From: CAYOZN01 sp964408455
Lineage (GTDB): Bacteria > Planctomycetota > Phycisphaerae > UBA1845 > UTPLA1
Direction of reading: 5' to 3'
Length of the DNA stretch: 64,000 bases
Assembly: GCA_964408455.1 (NCBI GenBank)
Contig: CAYOZN010000004.1
Coordinates: 62,001-126,000 of the forward strand
Shown here: piece after piece, positions 1-10,507 of the stretch
Numbering within the stretch: the first letter of the stretch is position 1
Layout of the letters: every line of letters starts with the position of its first letter
Program-made: the position numbers and the translations under genes
Notes under the pieces: generated by a model
Told to the model about the DNA's origin: nothing
Seen by the model: only the letters and a program-made list of their open reading frames with translations
The model's database searches: none

Positions 1-1
1 G

Positions 2-112
2 GGCTTTGCCGATGGTCACGCCGAGTACCGGTACTACGACACGCGCGTGGCCATTCACTCCACTGCGACGATCTGGCAGCCCGAATGGACGCCGCAGGAC
101 GGACAGCCGTAA
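2..112 (+). CDS. C-terminal end of a pseudopilin-like (DUF1559/H-X9-DG) protein, partial
   Basis: The last 36 codons of a gene that begins before the window, open from base 2 to the TAA at 110-112. The visible peptide contains FADGHAEYRYYD, which matches the C-terminal 'DGH' motif of planctomycete proteins that carry a type II secretion/pilin N-terminal methylation domain. Those proteins are exported and anchored through an N-terminal helix; that part lies outside the window and cannot be confirmed. The reading rests on one short motif. Confidence 0.6.
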   Translation, partial: GFADGHAEYRYYDTRVAIHSTATIWQPEWTPQDGQP

Positions 113-147
113 GCGTTCCCCCGCCGGGTCATCAAACCCCGCCCGAC

Positions 148-172
148 TAACCCGCAGCGCCAGCGAGGGCGT
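148..172 (+). repeat. Interspersed 'TRSASEGV' repeat, copy 1
   Basis: A copy of a roughly 24-base intergenic repeat (core CCCG[CA]AGCGCCAGCGAGGGC) that recurs twice at the other end of the window (63033-63056 and 63078-63101). In one frame it reads TRSASEGV, a string often seen in spurious planctomycete protein predictions. It lies between the stop of the pseudopilin-like gene and the DinB-like gene. Confidence 0.7.
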
Positions 173-214
173 CTCGCCGCTGCGCCTTACCAATAAGCCC
201 AGTGATTCCTGCCG

Positions 215-742
215 TCAGCCCGCCGCTGCCATCCCCATGGCCCTACGCCACGCGCTGATCTGCCCGAGATGCATCTGGACGTGTCCTCCCACGTAGAACC
301 CCATCGCCGCGCCGATTGTCGGGAACAGCTCCTTCATCCGGCCCTCGGTGGGGTTCTCCTTCAGCAGGATCGCATCTTCCGCCGCGGCGAGCATCTCCAC
401 CGCGATCTTGTAACCCTTGAAGAACTGGTCCGTCACCTGCTGCATCGGCGGATAGATCGTTCCCGTGGCGTCGTCGCGGCACTCGCAGCCCGCCTTAAAA
501 AGGCCCTCCCACGACGGCGGCACGGCCACCTCTGCGACCGGCCGGCCAAGCAGCTCCAGCACCCGCGGCGGATAGAGCGACAGGTGCCCGAACACAAACG
601 CCGGATGATTGGACTGAACGACGACGCCGCCGGGCGAAGCCAGCCGCGCGAACTGATCCGCGCGCACGTCCTTCAACAGCCGCTCGGCATAGCCCAGGGC
701 TAGCTTGCCGGAGGCGGCGAGGATGGGACCGATGGTGTTCAT
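215..742 (-). CDS. DinB-superfamily-like protein
   Basis: A 175-residue protein resembling the DinB/YfiT-like four-helix-bundle superfamily, many of which bind a divalent metal and some of which are thiol-dependent transferases. The features seen are NHPAFVFGHLSLYP in the N-terminal half and GGHVQMHLGQISAWRRA at the C-terminus, where DinB-like proteins place their metal-binding histidines and the H..GQI..LRR pattern. The reading frame extends upstream to 820, but the ATG at 742 (MNTIGP) gives the usual family length and removes an unlikely 26-residue extension. Substrate unknown. It is followed on the same strand by two genes of unrelated type, so an operon is not obvious. Confidence 0.65.
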   Translation of the reverse strand: MNTIGPILAASGKLALGYAERLLKDVRADQFARLASPGGVVVQSNHPAFVFGHLSLYPPRVLELLGRPVAEVAVPPSWEGLFKAGCECRDDATGTIYPPMQQVTDQFFKGYKIAVEMLAAAEDAILLKENPTEGRMKELFPTIGAAMGFYVGGHVQMHLGQISAWRRAMGMAAAG

Positions 743-829
743 GATTTGATTCCGATTGCAGAGCCAAAAGTTTGACTGGACGACGAATGTAATTCTATTG
801 ACCTGATGGGCGGCCGACAAACGGCGCGG

Positions 830-1462
830 CTACGGAGAACCTGGCTGCGTACTCGCATTCTCGCTTTGCAACCGATCGATCATCTCCCGCGCTTTTCTGG
901 CGGATTCGGCCTCCTGCTCGGCCGGCGTGGGACAGCCGTTTGACTTTAAAAACAGGCTCAGGCGCTCCAGGCTGGATCGAGTGAGCGGCGCATCGCCTGA
1001 CCATTCACCATCGCGCCATCGGAGATGATCTGAGTGGTGAACGCTGATGCTCGCCAGCGCCACATCGCCACGGTAGATCGTGATCAGCAATTCTCCGAAG
1101 CACCGACACGACCAGCCCGGCATCATCGGACGAAAGCCCAATGTGTCCAGTAAGGCGTCCACCGTCTCCTCGCCCTGCAACTCGTACGTGGGCATATCGC
1201 CATGTTCGCCCGGTCTTCGAAATTTCTCCGGACGCGCGTTCGTGTCGATGACCATGCGATCGCCACCCTCACACGCACGACGAAGCCGTGCCAGCATCAG
1301 GCGCGGCGCGGCCATGACATACGCGAGGCATGCGACGAGCAACAGAAGGCATGCTGCCAGGATACGCCGTCGGCGATTTTTCCTTATGGCCGCCACTTGC
1401 TCAGCTCCTTCGCCGCCCCCGCTCGCGAGCCGGACACGGCCTGTCGCCTCCGAGCTTCCCAT
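830..1462 (-). CDS. Hypothetical single-pass membrane protein
   Basis: A 210-residue protein I do not recognise. It has a basic N-terminus (RKNRRRR) followed by one hydrophobic segment (about residues 33-55), then a soluble domain containing WSCRCFGELLITI and a C-terminal charged helix rich in Glu, Ala and Arg. This predicts an inner-membrane protein with the basic end in the cytoplasm and most of the chain outside. It lies 45 bases downstream of gpmI on the same strand and could be co-transcribed with it. No function can be assigned. Confidence 0.6.
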   Translation of the reverse strand: MGSSEATGRVRLASGGGEGAEQVAAIRKNRRRRILAACLLLLVACLAYVMAAPRLMLARLRRACEGGDRMVIDTNARPEKFRRPGEHGDMPTYELQGEETVDALLDTLGFRPMMPGWSCRCFGELLITIYRGDVALASISVHHSDHLRWRDGEWSGDAPLTRSSLERLSLFLKSNGCPTPAEQEAESARKAREMIDRLQSENASTQPGSP

Positions 1463-1507
1463 CGATCACGTGCAGCTACTCATCAATCCGTCCAATCTTG
1501 CTGACGG

Positions 1508-3196
1508 CTAAGCGTTGCCCTGGAGCAACGATACTCCTGTCATCTCCGCCGGCTTCTCCACGCCCGCCAGCCCCAACAGCGTCGGCGCAATGTCCGCCAG
1601 CCGGCCGCCTTCGCGCAGGGCGATGCCGTTCCCGCGGGCGGTCGCGCCGGTGGGCTTTCCCGTCACAAGGTCATACGTCCCCTTGAAGCGATCGTCGGCC
1701 ACGATCAGATCGACGTCATACGTCGTATGCGCCGTATGCGGCCCGCCGGTGGCGGGGTCGATCATCTGCTCGCAATTGCCGTGGTCCGCGGTCACGATGG
1801 CGGCACCGCCCTTCGCCAGCACCGCGTCCACCACGCGGCCGACGCATTCATCGACCACCTCCACCGCGCGAATCGCCGCCGGAATCACCCCGGTGTGGCC
1901 GACCATGTCGCCATTCGCATAGTTGAGTACGAACAGATCGTACCGGTCGCTCGCGATCCGCCGCAGCATCTCCTCCGTCACGCCGTACGCGCTCATCTCC
2001 GGCTTCTGGTCGTAGGTCGTCACGTCGCGCGGGCTGGGGATGATCTGCCGGTCCTCGCCGGGAAATGGCTCGTCGCGATAGTCGTTGAAGAAAAACGTGA
2101 CGTGCGGATACTTCTCGGTCTCGGCGCAGCGGAACTGCCGCAGGCCCAGGCCCGACCAGTAGGCGCCGAGGATATTCGCCATCTTCGGCGGCCGCTCAAA
2201 TGCGATGTGCACCGGCAGGCCCTTCTCGTAGTCGCACATCGTGCAGTAGTAGAGATTCTCGATCTTCGGCCCGCGCTCAAATCCCTGCCGCGTCGTGACG
2301 CCGTTTTTCGTCTCATCAAAGGGAAACGCGTCGTACACGAATGCCTTTGTGATCTCGCGCGGTCGATCGCCGCGGAAGTTGAAGAAGATGACCGCGTCGC
2401 CCGCCCCGATGGAACGCGGCTGGCCGACCACCGTCGGCTCGATGAACTCGTCGCCGTGGCGGCTCGCCTCTGTCGGGGAGGCGTAGTAACCGGTCAATGC
2501 CGACTCGGCAGTGTCCGCCCGGCGGCACTTCCCCGCGTGCAGCATGCCTGCCGCATCCGTCATCAGCCGGTAGGCCTTCTCGACGCGGTCCCAGCGGTTA
2601 TCGCGATCCATCGCATAATACCGCCCGATGACCGTGGCCACGCGGCCGACGCCGATCTCGCGCAGCTTCGCCTCGACGCGCCGAATGTGTTCGACGCCGC
2701 TTTCGGGCGGCGAGTCGCGCCCATCGCCGAAGGCGTGCAGCAGCACCTGCTCGCGCGAGAGTCCGCGCTGCTTCGCAAGTTCCAATACTGCGAACAGATG
2801 CTCCAGTGCCGAGTGCACGCCCGCATCGCTGCACAGGCCCAGGATGTGCAGCGCTCCGCCATTTTTCTTCGCATGGTCGCACCCCGCACAAAGCGTCTTG
2901 TTCTCGTAAAATGTGCCGTCGCGAATCGTCCGCGTGATGCGCATCTGCTCCTGATCGACGATCCGCCCCGCCCCAATGTTTTGATGCCCGACTTCGCTGT
3001 TGCCCATGACGCCCGCGGGCAGGCCCACGTCCTCGCCGCAAGTGTGAATCTGCACCCACGGGTAGCTCGCCCGCAGGCGATCATCCACCGGCGTCTTCGC
3101 CAGGTGCACGGCGTTCGCGTGGTTCCATTCCGGATGCGGGTTGTGCCCCCAGCCATCGCGGACGATGAGCAGAAGCGGGCGTCTCTTAAGGTTCAT
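1508..3196 (-). CDS. gpmI: 2,3-bisphosphoglycerate-independent phosphoglycerate mutase
   Basis: A 562-residue cofactor-independent phosphoglycerate mutase, interconverting 3- and 2-phosphoglycerate in glycolysis and gluconeogenesis with two divalent metals (usually Mn) in the cytoplasm. The N-terminal metal site is RDGWG (residues 13-17), the catalytic serine lies in GNSEVGHQNIGAGRIV, the substrate-binding motif is FGDGRDSPP, and the C-terminal metal site includes VTADHGNCEQM. The family norm is about 510-550 residues, so this is slightly long, with several short insertions. The ATG at 3196 starts just before the conserved first strand. The next gene upstream is divergent, so the roughly 140 bases between them must hold both promoters. 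Confidence 0.96.
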   Translation of the reverse strand: MNLKRRPLLLIVRDGWGHNPHPEWNHANAVHLAKTPVDDRLRASYPWVQIHTCGEDVGLPAGVMGNSEVGHQNIGAGRIVDQEQMRITRTIRDGTFYENKTLCAGCDHAKKNGGALHILGLCSDAGVHSALEHLFAVLELAKQRGLSREQVLLHAFGDGRDSPPESGVEHIRRVEAKLREIGVGRVATVIGRYYAMDRDNRWDRVEKAYRLMTDAAGMLHAGKCRRADTAESALTGYYASPTEASRHGDEFIEPTVVGQPRSIGAGDAVIFFNFRGDRPREITKAFVYDAFPFDETKNGVTTRQGFERGPKIENLYYCTMCDYEKGLPVHIAFERPPKMANILGAYWSGLGLRQFRCAETEKYPHVTFFFNDYRDEPFPGEDRQIIPSPRDVTTYDQKPEMSAYGVTEEMLRRIASDRYDLFVLNYANGDMVGHTGVIPAAIRAVEVVDECVGRVVDAVLAKGGAAIVTADHGNCEQMIDPATGGPHTAHTTYDVDLIVADDRFKGTYDLVTGKPTGATARGNGIALREGGRLADIAPTLLGLAGVEKPAEMTGVSLLQGNA

Positions 3197-3334
3197 TCGC
3201 GGCTCCCTTCACCAAGCAATTCTAGCGGAATCATCCACGATGACGACGGGCGGAATGCGTACAAGCCGGCCAATGCCGGATTGATCGTTGAAGCTGGTGA
3301 ACTTCTTCAGGGGTTACGAGTATTATCTTGTTCC

Positions 3335-4714
3335 ATGCAGGCCGAACTCGCACTCGCCATCCTCTTGCTCGTTCTTGCGGTATGGTTCATCAGCCGTGCA
3401 ATTCGCGGGCTTCGCGTCAGCGATCATCCCTCCTGCCGCCGGTGCAAGTATGACCTCTCGGGCCGCGGCGAGGGTTCGACCCGATGTTCCGAGTGTGGCG
3501 CAGATCTTCGCGGGAAGCGTGCCATTCGCCGTGGCATTTATCGACGGACACGCGGCAGACTGGCGTCGAGTATACTGTCGGTATTCATAGCGATGCTCGC
3601 CTGGCTGTACGTTGGTGCGATTCACTACAAAGACACAGACTGGAGCGGCAAGAAACCGTTCTTTTGGCTTTTACAAGAAGCTGAATACGAATCCGGCTCA
3701 GCGACAGCGGACGCTCTGCCGGAACTCTTGCGTCGTCTCGACGCTGGCGAACTTCGGCCCAAGCAGATCGCCGAAGCCTGCGCAACAGCCTATCGCATTC
3801 ATGGTGATGAATCGATTCCATGGGACGTGCGATGGCTCAAGATTGCACGGCTCGCCCGCGAGCAGGGCTTCTTACCCGAAGACGACTGGCGGGCATTCCT
3901 GTTGCAAGAGGCCGAAGGTGCCGTTCAGTTCGAAGTACGACGACGCATCACACTTGGGGATCCAATCCCCTATCGAGTTACCTTCGACGATCGTCGCGGC
4001 CTCGCCGAGTTGGGGTATTGGATTGAGTTCCGCTGTAGCGCAGTGAGTTTCCCGTCGGCAGGTATCACGCAGACGTGCGATCAGGTAATACAGAACGCGA
4101 ATTCGTTATACCCCACGTCGCTGTTATCTAATCGATTCTCAGACCACCTGGCGCCGGCTCCCGAAATCCTCCACAGGATTCAGCCCGGCGAACACACGAT
4201 CCTCTTCTCGGGTGAATTTCTGGTCAAGCAATTTGCATCTGAACCCGTTCGTCTGGGAGCCGGGAAACGGCAGCACGAAGCGAAGTTTCAGATGCTGCCG
4301 GCTGGCCAATCATCGGTCAGACTCAAACGCGACCCGGCTTGGCGACCGCGCATCTCGTTGCATCCGCTTACCAGACGCATGGCTCCTGGTGAAAAGGAAG
4401 ACGGCCAGATCTGGGTGCAGGAGAACTTCGAAAGTCGTTATGTAAGTTTTGGTTTCGATGTGTATTTGCTGTTTGACGGCGCCGAGAATCGAATCGGTTC
4501 ATTCGCGGGGCCGAAGTCCGAATCTCAGTCAAAACAACTGTCCATATGGCAGCTTCCCGTGGAATTCATGGCGGCCCCCGGTCGCGCTCATGTCGAATTC
4601 CGCCCGAATCCGCAATTGATCGAAAACACCGTCGACATTTTCGAAATGTGGGGCGAGCCGATCGTAGTCACGGATGTACAATTTGCTTCAGTCGATAACT
4701 CTGAATCTCAATGA
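3335..4714 (+). CDS. Membrane protein with zinc-ribbon motif, function unknown
   Basis: A 459-residue protein. It opens with a hydrophobic segment (AILLLVLAVWFISRAI), followed by a zinc ribbon of the pattern CRRCKYDLSG...CSECGADL (about residues 36-60), a second membrane segment near residues 80-100, and a large soluble domain. This ribbon next to membrane helices is a common planctomycete arrangement and also occurs in the gene at 46554-47120. The ATG at 3335 was chosen because it puts the membrane helix at the N-terminus; the open frame continues far upstream only as an antisense shadow of gpmI. I do not recognise the soluble domain. Confidence 0.7.
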   Translation: MQAELALAILLLVLAVWFISRAIRGLRVSDHPSCRRCKYDLSGRGEGSTRCSECGADLRGKRAIRRGIYRRTRGRLASSILSVFIAMLAWLYVGAIHYKDTDWSGKKPFFWLLQEAEYESGSATADALPELLRRLDAGELRPKQIAEACATAYRIHGDESIPWDVRWLKIARLAREQGFLPEDDWRAFLLQEAEGAVQFEVRRRITLGDPIPYRVTFDDRRGLAELGYWIEFRCSAVSFPSAGITQTCDQVIQNANSLYPTSLLSNRFSDHLAPAPEILHRIQPGEHTILFSGEFLVKQFASEPVRLGAGKRQHEAKFQMLPAGQSSVRLKRDPAWRPRISLHPLTRRMAPGEKEDGQIWVQENFESRYVSFGFDVYLLFDGAENRIGSFAGPKSESQSKQLSIWQLPVEFMAAPGRAHVEFRPNPQLIENTVDIFEMWGEPIVVTDVQFASVDNSESQ

Positions 4715-4730
4715 TTCATCATTGCACAAC

Positions 4731-5855
4731 CTAGTGCGCCGGCAACCCCGGAATAAACGGCAGCACGATCGAAATCAGAATCAGCAGAATAATGATCCAC
4801 TCCAGCACTTCCATCCGCAGCGCGCTCTGCTGGTCCGACGTCTTCTGATACAGACTGTCCAACGTATCCAGCTTCCGCAGAATGCTCGCCTCCCAGTCCG
4901 GCAGGTGAAAGCGCTGCGAGGCCGTGCGATAGATCCGCGCAAGGTACTGATCGCCCAATAGCTTCAACGTGTTGTTCACCCCCTCAAACAGCATCGCCCC
5001 GTCCATCTGCAATTCCGCCATCCGCCGCAGCCGCGCCGCCGGGCTGGCGAACACGTGGCGGATCGGACGCCGCCGCGATGACATCGTCTGGTATGCCTCG
5101 TCCAGCGATGCATCCAGCCGGTGATCGAGGAACCGGCTCTCCAACAGCTCCACGTTGGCATAGTCCAGCACCGCCAGCACGTCCTCCGCGTCGTCGTCGA
5201 ACACGAAGCTGGCGTTCCAGTCGATGAACGTCACGTCGTCCGGCCCGAACGATACGCGGCACGCCAAAGCATCATCCACCTGCTCGCTGGAGATCGGCTC
5301 CTTTTCCGCCCGCAGGATGCCCGCCAGCAGCGGACCGTGAATTCGATGCCAGTCCTGCGGCATGCCGCGCGGCGGATGCACCTGGTAAATAATATAGTCT
5401 TCGACAAAGCTGGAGACCTCCGGCTTTACCACGGCCGGCTGAATCAGCGACAACAGCTGCTGGAGCGCCCGGTGCGCGTCGGTCAGCAGCCGCTCGTTCT
5501 CGTACAGCTCGCCGGCGAGGTCCACCAGCGTCGACAATTCACCCGCAAGTGGAATGCCGTAGGCGACCGACACCGCCCCGAAGTCGTACAGGATCAGGTC
5601 GACATAGGGCTGCGTGCGATGAGTCCCGACGGCAATCGCCTCTGCCGCCTGCGTCACGCGAAGCGGCTCGGGCTCAAACGTGAAATATCGCGGCGCCCGC
5701 TTCTGCCGCCGGAGGCGCTCGCGCTGCGAGCCGGTGGTGAGGTGCCGCTGGGCGGCATCCAGATCGATGCTCTGCCCCACGTCGTAGGCGTAGAGAACGT
5801 GGCAGACGCCACGTTCGAAGCGAAAGGCCGCGGAATGGGAGAGGGGCTCGCTCAT
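4731..5855 (-). CDS. RMD1/YagE (DUF155) family protein
   Basis: A 374-residue member of the RMD1/YagE (DUF155) family, known from yeast mitochondrial proteins and many bacteria; its bacterial role is not established. The family pattern is visible in the C-terminal half: ELLESRFLDHRLD, NTLKLLGDQYLARIYRTAS, LPDWEASILRKLDTLDSLYQ, then a C-terminal membrane helix (VLEWIIILLILISIVLPFI). The protein is therefore probably tail-anchored with its bulk in the cytoplasm. The ATG at 5855 (MSEPLSH) is preferred over the frame start at 5912. Its 3' end is 16 bases from the convergent zinc-ribbon gene. Confidence 0.8.
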   Translation of the reverse strand: MSEPLSHSAAFRFERGVCHVLYAYDVGQSIDLDAAQRHLTTGSQRERLRRQKRAPRYFTFEPEPLRVTQAAEAIAVGTHRTQPYVDLILYDFGAVSVAYGIPLAGELSTLVDLAGELYENERLLTDAHRALQQLLSLIQPAVVKPEVSSFVEDYIIYQVHPPRGMPQDWHRIHGPLLAGILRAEKEPISSEQVDDALACRVSFGPDDVTFIDWNASFVFDDDAEDVLAVLDYANVELLESRFLDHRLDASLDEAYQTMSSRRRPIRHVFASPAARLRRMAELQMDGAMLFEGVNNTLKLLGDQYLARIYRTASQRFHLPDWEASILRKLDTLDSLYQKTSDQQSALRMEVLEWIIILLILISIVLPFIPGLPAH

Positions 5856-5921
5856 GAAAACCCGCCAAACGCGGAATTCTAAGCGCGCGGCACGCGTTTC
5901 CCAGTCGTGCAAAATCCCGCC

Positions 5922-6986
5922 CTATCGCGGCCTTCGGACGAGCGTGTATTCGGCAAACAGGTCGTTCTCGATGTCCATGGGATGATCGCCCTGGTCCCAG
6001 CCGAGTGCCCGCGCCATTTTGCGGACGAATTTCGTGTCATCGTCGTTGAAGGCGATGATCTCGAACCCCGCCTTCTCCCACATCTCGCGCGGGAAGGGGC
6101 ATTTTCCGTCGGCCCAGTGCTTGTACGGCTCGCCGGGCTTACTCGGCGCGGGGCAGATGTTGTAGATGATCATCAGTCCGCCGGGCTTGAGGGCGTGGTG
6201 GAGTGATTCTACGAATGCCGCATCGTCGACTCCCAGGTTCATGAGCCGCTCGGGTGGCACGGGCTGTGTGGGATGGAAGAAACCGTTCTTAAGCGTGTTT
6301 TTTGATGTGATGATGTCAAAGGCGCCGCCCGTCTTCGTCTTCGCCTGTTCTTCGGCCGGCCACTGCCCGTGGACCAGTGTCACACTTCCGTCACGACCGC
6401 TGCGTCCGCCGATCTTGCCTGTGTCGCCCGGATCGCTGTACAACGCTGGCAGGAAGGGGTCGACCTCAACGCCGACGGCATCGGCCCCGCACGACGCCAT
6501 CAGCCGGAGCTGACCGATGGTGCCGTAGCCGAAGTCCATGACGCGCTTGCCGCTCACGGTGTCGAGCCCGTGGCGGCCGAGGATATCGAGCACGCGGGCG
6601 TAGGCCAGCGGCGTGCCGTACTTGGTGTAGTAGTAGCGCGTCTCGTCGATCGGCGTCTCGTGGAGCTTTGCCCGCGCCTCGGCGTCGAGCTTGTCGGCCT
6701 CGGCCTTCGTCAGCCACGTCTTGTTGGCCCGGTCGAGATAGAGGGTGCGCGGCTCGATGGCGGGCAGCGCATCGACCGCGTCGATCATCTCTCGTGCGGC
6801 GTTGCCCTTGATGATCTTTCGCAGCGCGGCTGCCTCCTGCTTCAACAGCGCCACGCCCTCCGGCGCTGTTGTCTGCGTCGTGGCCGGCGGCGAACCGTGG
6901 CTCGCCGCCACTGCCACCAGGCCCGCGCAGAAGGCGGGTGCAATCCAACCGACCGATCGAATGCGGGAAAGGCATGTACGCAGCAT
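5922..6986 (-). CDS. Exported SAM-dependent methyltransferase-like protein
   Basis: A 354-residue protein with an N-terminal signal peptide (RIRSVGWIAPAFCAGLVAVAASHG), a helical linker rich in Ala and Glu, and a Rossmann-type methyltransferase core. Motif I reads VMDFGYGTIGQLRLMASCGA, followed by VGVEVDP as the acidic end of strand 2 and GGAFDIITSKNTLKNG. HHALKPGGLMIIYNI is the usual motif near strand 5. A methyltransferase behind a secretion signal is odd, because SAM is cytoplasmic; proteins of this design are nevertheless common in planctomycetes. It may be membrane-tethered facing the cytoplasm, or the fold may have another role. Substrate unknown. Confidence 0.72.
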   Translation of the reverse strand: MLRTCLSRIRSVGWIAPAFCAGLVAVAASHGSPPATTQTTAPEGVALLKQEAAALRKIIKGNAAREMIDAVDALPAIEPRTLYLDRANKTWLTKAEADKLDAEARAKLHETPIDETRYYYTKYGTPLAYARVLDILGRHGLDTVSGKRVMDFGYGTIGQLRLMASCGADAVGVEVDPFLPALYSDPGDTGKIGGRSGRDGSVTLVHGQWPAEEQAKTKTGGAFDIITSKNTLKNGFFHPTQPVPPERLMNLGVDDAAFVESLHHALKPGGLMIIYNICPAPSKPGEPYKHWADGKCPFPREMWEKAGFEIIAFNDDDTKFVRKMARALGWDQGDHPMDIENDLFAEYTLVRRPR

Positions 6987-7031
6987 TAAGAGAATCCTGG
7001 GATAGAAGGCCAGCAGGCCGCAGGTCTGTTT

Positions 7032-7073
7032 CGGGTGCCACTGCTTCCGGGTGCCACTGCTCTGTGAGCAGTG
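7032..7073. repeat. GGGTGCCACTGCT tandem and hairpin repeat
   Basis: Two copies of CGGGTGCCACTGCT (7032-7045 and 7048-7061). The second runs into a perfect 8-bp inverted repeat, CACTGCTC-TGT-GAGCAGTG (7055-7073). Sequences of this type are dispersed in planctomycete genomes. The rest of the 306-base stretch between the methyltransferase start (6986) and tRNA-Phe (7293) shows no gene or clear regulatory site. Confidence 0.6.
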
Positions 7074-7292
7074 TTACTCCGCGTGCCACCATCTGCCGGT
7101 GACACTGCTTCCCGGCGCGGCGGGACCATGCGGACACGCGCCGCCACGGCATCGAACTCCACACTTCCAAACGAGAGGTCGCCCCCGGGCTTTCGTCCGC
7201 CCGGCGACCGCCGCCGTGGAAGGCCCCCCTTGCCGGTCGGGCCGACGCCGCCCATAATGCTGGATTCCCCGCGGCGCTTGCCCGGGACGCGG

Positions 7293-8890
<1,598 letters not shown>

Positions 8891-8924
8891 GATGGAATGC
8901 TCCGATGCACCGGCCCGATATGCG

Positions 8925-8965
8925 AGTGTACCCCATAACGACGAGAGTGTCAAGTAATCGACACT
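8925..8965 (-). promoter_or_regulatory. int promoter with overlapping palindromic operator
   Basis: On the minus strand, TTGACA (8953-8948) and TACACT (8930-8925) are separated by exactly 17 bases, a near-consensus sigma-70 promoter ending about 30 bases before the int ATG at 8890. The -35 box lies inside a perfect inverted repeat AGTGTC-N8-GACACT (8946-8965), which is well placed for a repressor, perhaps the AlpA-like protein or the integrase itself. Binding is inferred from position only. Confidence 0.7.
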
Positions 8966-9056
8966 TCAATTGGAACACGATTCTAACCTACGGCGCAATG
9001 ACGAACGCTACTCGTCATCGGGCGACACTAGTGCCTGCGAATCAGGCAATTCGGAT

Positions 9057-10268
9057 TCAATCTTGAATTGCCGCTCGTCCAGCGCACGGCCGCTCAGATG
9101 CTTCTTTCACGTTTTCCTTAATTGATTCAACGGGCAAAGAGTATTTGTAGGGATTGCCCCTGCTCGCCTTTTCAGTGCGATGGAGTTCCCCCGCTTTTAC
9201 CATGTCCCGCAAGACATGGCCGGTCTTGCCGGTGTCCCCGCCGACGGCCTCGCGAATATTGTCCTCGGTGTCCACGCCTCGGCTCACTGCGTCGCGTATC
9301 TTGGCCTTAATCTCGTCGTCGTTGCGATTAGCATAGGCGCAACCAATACGAACCCGCCGCGTTATGGAATCAAGCTCCATGACGGTTTCGGGAAGTTCGT
9401 CGCCGTAGCGCAAGTGCGTCGCTTCGAGTGTGCGGCCATGCGCGCGACGACAATAGAACATGACCGTATCGACGGCTCCGGCCAGCGCCGTCGATCCTAA
9501 GACTCGCGCAATGCCAGAGCTGCCATGTCCTTTGCCCGCGTGATGCAAAGCGAGAACGTGACATCCGGTTCGGCGGGCCAGGTCGGTCAGCCCTTCCATT
9601 GCGCTTGATACCTTGGCGTAGTCGTTGAGATCGTCGATTCGCGCAAACCGGTGTAGCACGTCTATCACGACAAGCGCCGGCGAACGTTCCCAAATTGCGG
9701 CTTCAAGCTGTTTAAGTCCTTGAACTAAATCCAACGGCGCAGGGCCAGTGTGGACAAATAGCGCGTGTTCCAATTGGGAGTGGTCTATCAAAGCCCTAAA
9801 GTGCTGCTTTACTTCATCGGGCTTGTCTTCGAGGCACAGATACAGGACTGACCCCGGCTTACAAGTGCGCCCAACGAATTCGCGTCCGGTCAAAACGTCC
9901 GCTATGAGGGCTCGCGCGATCGTCGATTTGCCCGCCTTCGGCTCGCCCACAAGCATGGACGAACCCGCAGACGGCAATAGCCGATCCACCACATACGGCG
10001 TTTGCTCGTCCGGCAAATCGCGCATTTCGCTCCAGGGCACGAAATCTAACCTAATGGTCGTTGATCGTTGTACCCTATTGGGGAAACGCGAAACAGAATG
10101 GCTGCGCACGGATTCAGGCTCGGCCTCGCACATTGGCAGCGCGCTCGGATCACGTCTTGACTGGGGCGCGCGACTCTCATCGAATGATGGACTATAATTG
10201 GCCGAATCAACCGCCTTGTCGCCCCCGGTGGTCGCCACGCCACAAGGGGGCGTTTCTTTAGAATTCAT
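9057..10268 (-). CDS. AAA/RecA-fold ATPase, RepA-helicase-like
   Basis: A 403-residue P-loop ATPase of the RepA/DnaB-like (AAA_25) type, often found in plasmids and integrative elements as a replicative helicase or primase partner. Walker A is LVGEPKAGKSTIARAL (about residues 90-105), SVLYLCLEDKPDEV follows, Walker B is SPALVVIDVLHRFA, and LALHHAGKGHGSSGIARVLGST is the sensor-like segment that ends the core. The C-terminal 100 residues look like a winged-helix region (GGDTGKTGHVLRDMVKAGEL). Its ATG overlaps the stop of the upstream alpA-like gene as ATGA (10265-10268), which indicates translational coupling. It probably supports replication of the excised element; direct proof is lacking. Confidence 0.82.
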   Translation of the reverse strand: MNSKETPPCGVATTGGDKAVDSANYSPSFDESRAPQSRRDPSALPMCEAEPESVRSHSVSRFPNRVQRSTTIRLDFVPWSEMRDLPDEQTPYVVDRLLPSAGSSMLVGEPKAGKSTIARALIADVLTGREFVGRTCKPGSVLYLCLEDKPDEVKQHFRALIDHSQLEHALFVHTGPAPLDLVQGLKQLEAAIWERSPALVVIDVLHRFARIDDLNDYAKVSSAMEGLTDLARRTGCHVLALHHAGKGHGSSGIARVLGSTALAGAVDTVMFYCRRAHGRTLEATHLRYGDELPETVMELDSITRRVRIGCAYANRNDDEIKAKIRDAVSRGVDTEDNIREAVGGDTGKTGHVLRDMVKAGELHRTEKASRGNPYKYSLPVESIKENVKEASERPCAGRAAIQD

Positions 10269-10507
10269 GCGACACCGCCTTTCTTGGCGGCGCGCCATGC
10301 GGCCCGGTCCGGGCAACCGGCCACAATCCACGATTCAATTTCGGTTCGTCGCCAGCGCTTGGATCGTCCCAAGCGTACCGGCGCGGGCATCCGGCCCGAT
10401 ACGTCCATCCGCTCAACGTGACGAGAGCTGACGCCCAGCAGTGTCGCTAAGTCCGCGATGGACAACAGCGTTGGCTGGACTCTTTCCGCCTCATGTGGAG
10501 TTTTCAT
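10265..10507 (-). CDS. AlpA/MerR-like helix-turn-helix protein, possible excisionase
   Basis: An 80-residue DNA-binding protein of the AlpA/excisionase type. The helix-turn-helix reads LLSIADLATLLGVSSRHVERMD, followed by GRMPAPVRLGRSKRWRRTEIESWI, the wing pattern of phage AlpA-like regulators. Such proteins control integrase expression or direct excision. It is the first gene of the minus-strand block and overlaps the ATPase by four bases. The start is uncertain: ATG 10507 is used, but an AGGAGG (antisense of 10531-10536) sits about 20 bases upstream and might serve a TTG or an earlier in-frame start (frame open to 10564). Confidence 0.8.
   Translation of the reverse strand: MKTPHEAERVQPTLLSIADLATLLGVSSRHVERMDVSGRMPAPVRLGRSKRWRRTEIESWIVAGCPDRAAWRAAKKGGVA

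Noticed and set aside
1727..4714. Plus-strand open frame of 995 codons covering gpmI
   Set aside because: The first 1600 bases are antisense to a convincing gpmI; only the part from ATG 3335 has a membrane helix, zinc ribbon and coding-like composition.
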